Positions 62,107 through 64,000 of a stretch of 64,000 nucleotides of DNA are shown piece by piece. The stretch is from NCBI GenBank assembly GCA_009649675.1, contig WJPL01000002.1, forward strand, positions 558,001 through 622,000, given 5' to 3'. Source of the DNA: Alphaproteobacteria bacterium HT1-32 (lineage in GTDB: Bacteria > Pseudomonadota > Alphaproteobacteria > Rhodospirillales > HT1-32). The notes under the pieces were generated by a model. The model worked only from the letters and a program-made list of their open reading frames with translations, did no database searches and was not told the origin of the DNA. Position 1 is the first letter of the stretch, and the number at the start of each line of letters is the position of its first letter. The position numbers were made by a program, and so were the translations under genes.

Positions 62107-62352
62107 ATGGCGCTCGAACATATTTTTGAAACCAATGACGGGCAATCTGCGTTTGAAGTACGCATATATAATCAGGTCGTTCGTGAATTGGTTAAGGATA
62201 ATCGCCACCATGAGATTTTTGACGATCAGTGGGCTGACGGACGCTGCCATGGCGTTTTTGCCTGCAGTGCCGACGAGGCGCGGAGTATCGTTGAGCAGCG
62301 TTACCCCGTTGATGAGGGGTTTGTTGTTGAGGCGGTTGATCCGCGCGAATAG
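62107..62352 (+). CDS. Small protein of unknown function, 81 residues
   Basis: An 81-residue acidic protein, start ATG 62107 after GTGGAG. It reads MALEHIFETNDGQSAFEVRI, then a C-terminal ADEARSIVEQRYPVDEGFVV. No recognised domain; balanced composition and no signal or membrane segment suggest a small cytoplasmic protein. Its last 41 bases overlap the start of the LpxR-like gene in another frame, so they are probably coupled. Confidence 0.6.
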   Translation: MALEHIFETNDGQSAFEVRIYNQVVRELVKDNRHHEIFDDQWADGRCHGVFACSADEARSIVEQRYPVDEGFVVEAVDPRE

Positions 62353-63340
62353 CGTTGCCGTTGGCTTCTGTGCCGGTCTGATTTTTTCAGGACCGGTCTG
62401 GGCTGACGAGACAAAGAATACAGGTGGTACATTCTCAATCCAGATTGAGAATGATCTGTTCGGCGGTGACAGCGACCGAAATTACACCAATGGTGTCAGG
62501 GCAACCTGGCTGTCGGCAGAAGGTGATGTGCCGGTATGGGTTTCCGAACCCGCGTCCCATGTCCCTTTCTTTGAAAGCGACGGGAAGCTGCGTGTTCTGT
62601 TCGGTCTGGGGCAGAACCTCTATACACCAACCGATATCACGGTTCGTAATCTTCAGCCCAACGACCGGCCTTATGCAGGCTGGCTCTATGGCAGCGTCGG
62701 CCTTGTGTCTGATAACGGCCATATTCTCGATAACCTGCAACTTGATATCGGCGTCGTCGGCCCGGCTGCGATGGGGTCGCAGGTACAGGAATTCGTCCAC
62801 GATCTTATTGATACGCGGGATCCGAGCGGCTGGGACAATCAGATCGATAATGAGCCGGGACTGGTACTGTTTTACGAACGCAAATGGCGGTCGCTCTACG
62901 AATTCGGGACATTTCTGCCGGGCTATGGTGTTGATGCGACACCGCATGCCGGGGCGGCGCTGGGCAATGTCTTCACCTACGGTGCGGCTGGACTGACCCT
63001 GCGCTTCGGCAAAAACCTGCCGGCAGATTACGGACCGCCACGGATTCGCCCGAGCCTGCCCGGTTCGAGCTTTTTTATCAGCGATGGCAGCTTTGGCTGG
63101 TACCTGTTTGCCGGCATCGAAGGCCGCGCAATTGCCCGGAATATCTTTCTGGACGGAAACACCTTTGGTGGCAGCCACAGCGTTGAGAAAAATCCGCTGG
63201 TCGGAGATTTGCAGATCGGTGCCGCAGTCAGCTGGGACCAGTGGCGGCTCAGCTATACCCAAGTCTACCGGACGCGGGAGTTTGATACACAGAGCAATGA
63301 CGATATTTTCGGCTCTGTCAGCCTGTCTTACCGTTTCTGA
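62312..63340 (+). CDS. LpxR-like lipid A deacylase family outer-membrane protein (DUF2219)
   Basis: A ~342-residue outer-membrane protein with signal peptide ending GPVWA-DE. The mature start TFSIQIENDLFGGDSDRNYT then NGVRATWLSAEG is the DUF2219/LpxR hallmark (N, D residues for calcium and catalysis), with NDRPYAGWLYGSVGLV, AMGSQVQEFVHDLIDTR and YQV-type beta strands to the final aromatic residue (SLSYRF). It would remove the 3'-acyloxyacyl chain of lipid A, or be a related barrel. ATG 62312 is chosen by signal peptide; the long frame upstream overlaps the small gene. The 3' end overlaps the convergent gene by 13 bases. Confidence 0.82.
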   Translation: MRGLLLRRLIRANSVAVGFCAGLIFSGPVWADETKNTGGTFSIQIENDLFGGDSDRNYTNGVRATWLSAEGDVPVWVSEPASHVPFFESDGKLRVLFGLGQNLYTPTDITVRNLQPNDRPYAGWLYGSVGLVSDNGHILDNLQLDIGVVGPAAMGSQVQEFVHDLIDTRDPSGWDNQIDNEPGLVLFYERKWRSLYEFGTFLPGYGVDATPHAGAALGNVFTYGAAGLTLRFGKNLPADYGPPRIRPSLPGSSFFISDGSFGWYLFAGIEGRAIARNIFLDGNTFGGSHSVEKNPLVGDLQIGAAVSWDQWRLSYTQVYRTREFDTQSNDDIFGSVSLSYRF

Positions 63341-64000
63341 TCGCCTGTTTCCCTGTCCCGTAATGTACGGCGCATGATTTTCCCCGTTGTGGTCATCGGC
63401 AGTTCGATAACGAACTCGATGGCCCGGGGATATTCATGCGCTGCCAGCCTTGATTTCACGAAGGCCTGAATTTCTGTGGCAAGATTGTCTGAAGGCCGGG
63501 TGCCTTCGGCGGGAACGATGAAGGCCTTGACGATTTCGGTCCGGTCCGGGTCGGGCACGCCAATAACAGCGGCGAGGGCGACGGCTTTATGTTTCATCAG
63601 ACAGTCTTCTACCTCCGCCGGGCCAATGCGGTAGCCGGATGAGGTGATGACATCGTCGGCGCGCCCCTGAAACCAGATATAGCCATCCTCATCCATGATC
63701 CCGGTGTCGCCGGTAATCAGCCAGTCTCCGATAAACTTGTCCGCTGTTGCATCCGGTCTGTTCCAGTATTTCAGAAACATCACCGGGTCTGGACGCGCCA
63801 CGGCAATCTGACCGGGAGTACCATTCGGTAACGGCTGCCCCTGATCATCGACAATCGCCACGTCATGGCCGGGGATGGCCCGCCCGATTGATCCGGGCCG
63901 GGCTTCCATCAGGGTCGCACAATTTCCGACGACCAGATTGCATTCCGTCTGGCCGTAAAACTCGTTGATCGTGAGACCGAATGTGGCTCGCCCCCAGTCC
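63328..64000 (-). CDS. Acyl-CoA synthetase/AMP-dependent ligase, C-terminal part (truncated by window edge)
   Basis: The 3' portion of an adenylate-forming enzyme; the rest lies beyond the right end. The visible part includes the INEFYGQTECNLVV adenylate-binding motif near 63900-63950, the GDTGIMDEDGYIWFQGRADD hinge motif, the SSGYRIGPAEVEDCL A8 loop and the catalytic lysine of TTTGKIMRRTLRD near the end. The gene activates a carboxylic acid, probably a medium-chain or acetyl-type substrate (ACSM-like), with ATP and CoA. The frame stays open to position 64000 on the minus strand. Confidence 0.93.
   Translation of the reverse strand, partial: DWGRATFGLTINEFYGQTECNLVVGNCATLMEARPGSIGRAIPGHDVAIVDDQGQPLPNGTPGQIAVARPDPVMFLKYWNRPDATADKFIGDWLITGDTGIMDEDGYIWFQGRADDVITSSGYRIGPAEVEDCLMKHKAVALAAVIGVPDPDRTEIVKAFIVPAEGTRPSDNLATEIQAFVKSRLAAHEYPRAIEFVIELPMTTTGKIMRRTLRDRETGDQKR

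Overview
The window looks like chromosomal DNA from a free-living alphaproteobacterium, probably of the Rhodospirillales/Sneathiellales kind. This is inferred from topA followed by rnr, a DivK-type single-domain receiver, a DUF1489 protein, an NnrU-family protein, a MerR-type LiuR with a leucine-degradation cluster, frequent GTG starts and moderately high GC by eye. No rRNA, tRNA, CRISPR array, prophage or transposase gene was recognised. The genome position looks stable; the only element-like stretch is at about 49.4-49.7 kb.

Layout. 1-6.3 kb: housekeeping and signalling genes (topA 3' end, rnr, a lipoprotein S41 protease, rpmG, divK, a 32-residue small ORF with its own terminator, a Crp/Fnr-type regulator). 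6.4-7.6 kb: a translationally coupled pair, a heme-oxygenase-fold protein and a stand-alone protein resembling the C-terminal domain of the flagellar switch protein FliG. 7.6-18 kb: a dipeptide/oligopeptide ABC transporter operon (dppA-dppB-dppC-dppD-dppF plus an N-formylglutamate amidohydrolase-like gene) divergent from a LysR regulator, then an M81 metallopeptidase and an ArgE-like M20 deacylase. 18-21.5 kb: a TPR/glycosyltransferase-like protein, an exported unknown and a coiled, flagellin-like protein. 21.5-34.4 kb: mixed metabolism and transport, with the rplM-rpsI ribosomal operon in the middle. 34.5-43.4 kb: a LysR gene divergent from a tartrate/D-malate dehydrogenase gene, a second LysR gene divergent from a methyltransferase-nnrU pair, a BCCT transporter, argC and a gamma carbonic anhydrase.

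43.4-56.9 kb is the main functional unit: a leucine/isovalerate catabolic region. It starts with a LiuR-type regulator preceded by a perfect palindrome (TTTACGT-AA-ACGTAAA) and contains isovaleryl-CoA dehydrogenase, a thiolase, both subunits of 3-methylcrotonyl-CoA carboxylase, methylglutaconyl-CoA hydratase and HMG-CoA lyase. Together these convert isovaleryl-CoA to acetyl-CoA plus acetoacetate. Two hotdog thioesterases, a cupin, an SDR, a DUF3291 protein, a second acyl-CoA dehydrogenase and a kappa-GST-like isomerase are interspersed. Between the two acyl-CoA dehydrogenase parts lies a GxxExxY gene followed by a small non-coding element with triplicated 10-bp repeats in inverted orientation.

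57-64 kb: a methyltransferase, a DUF1489 gene, an SLC13-type permease, an orphan Hpt phosphotransfer protein, a nucleoside hydrolase, a second kappa-GST-like isomerase, a small unknown gene overlapping an LpxR-like outer-membrane lipid A deacylase, and the 3' part of an acyl-CoA synthetase gene that runs off the right edge.

No unmistakable new defence or biosynthetic system was seen. The best leads are the FliG-C-like/heme-oxygenase-like pair, the terminator-bounded 32-residue ORF, the 10-bp repeat element beside the GxxExxY gene, and the CoA-transferase with its domains in permuted order.
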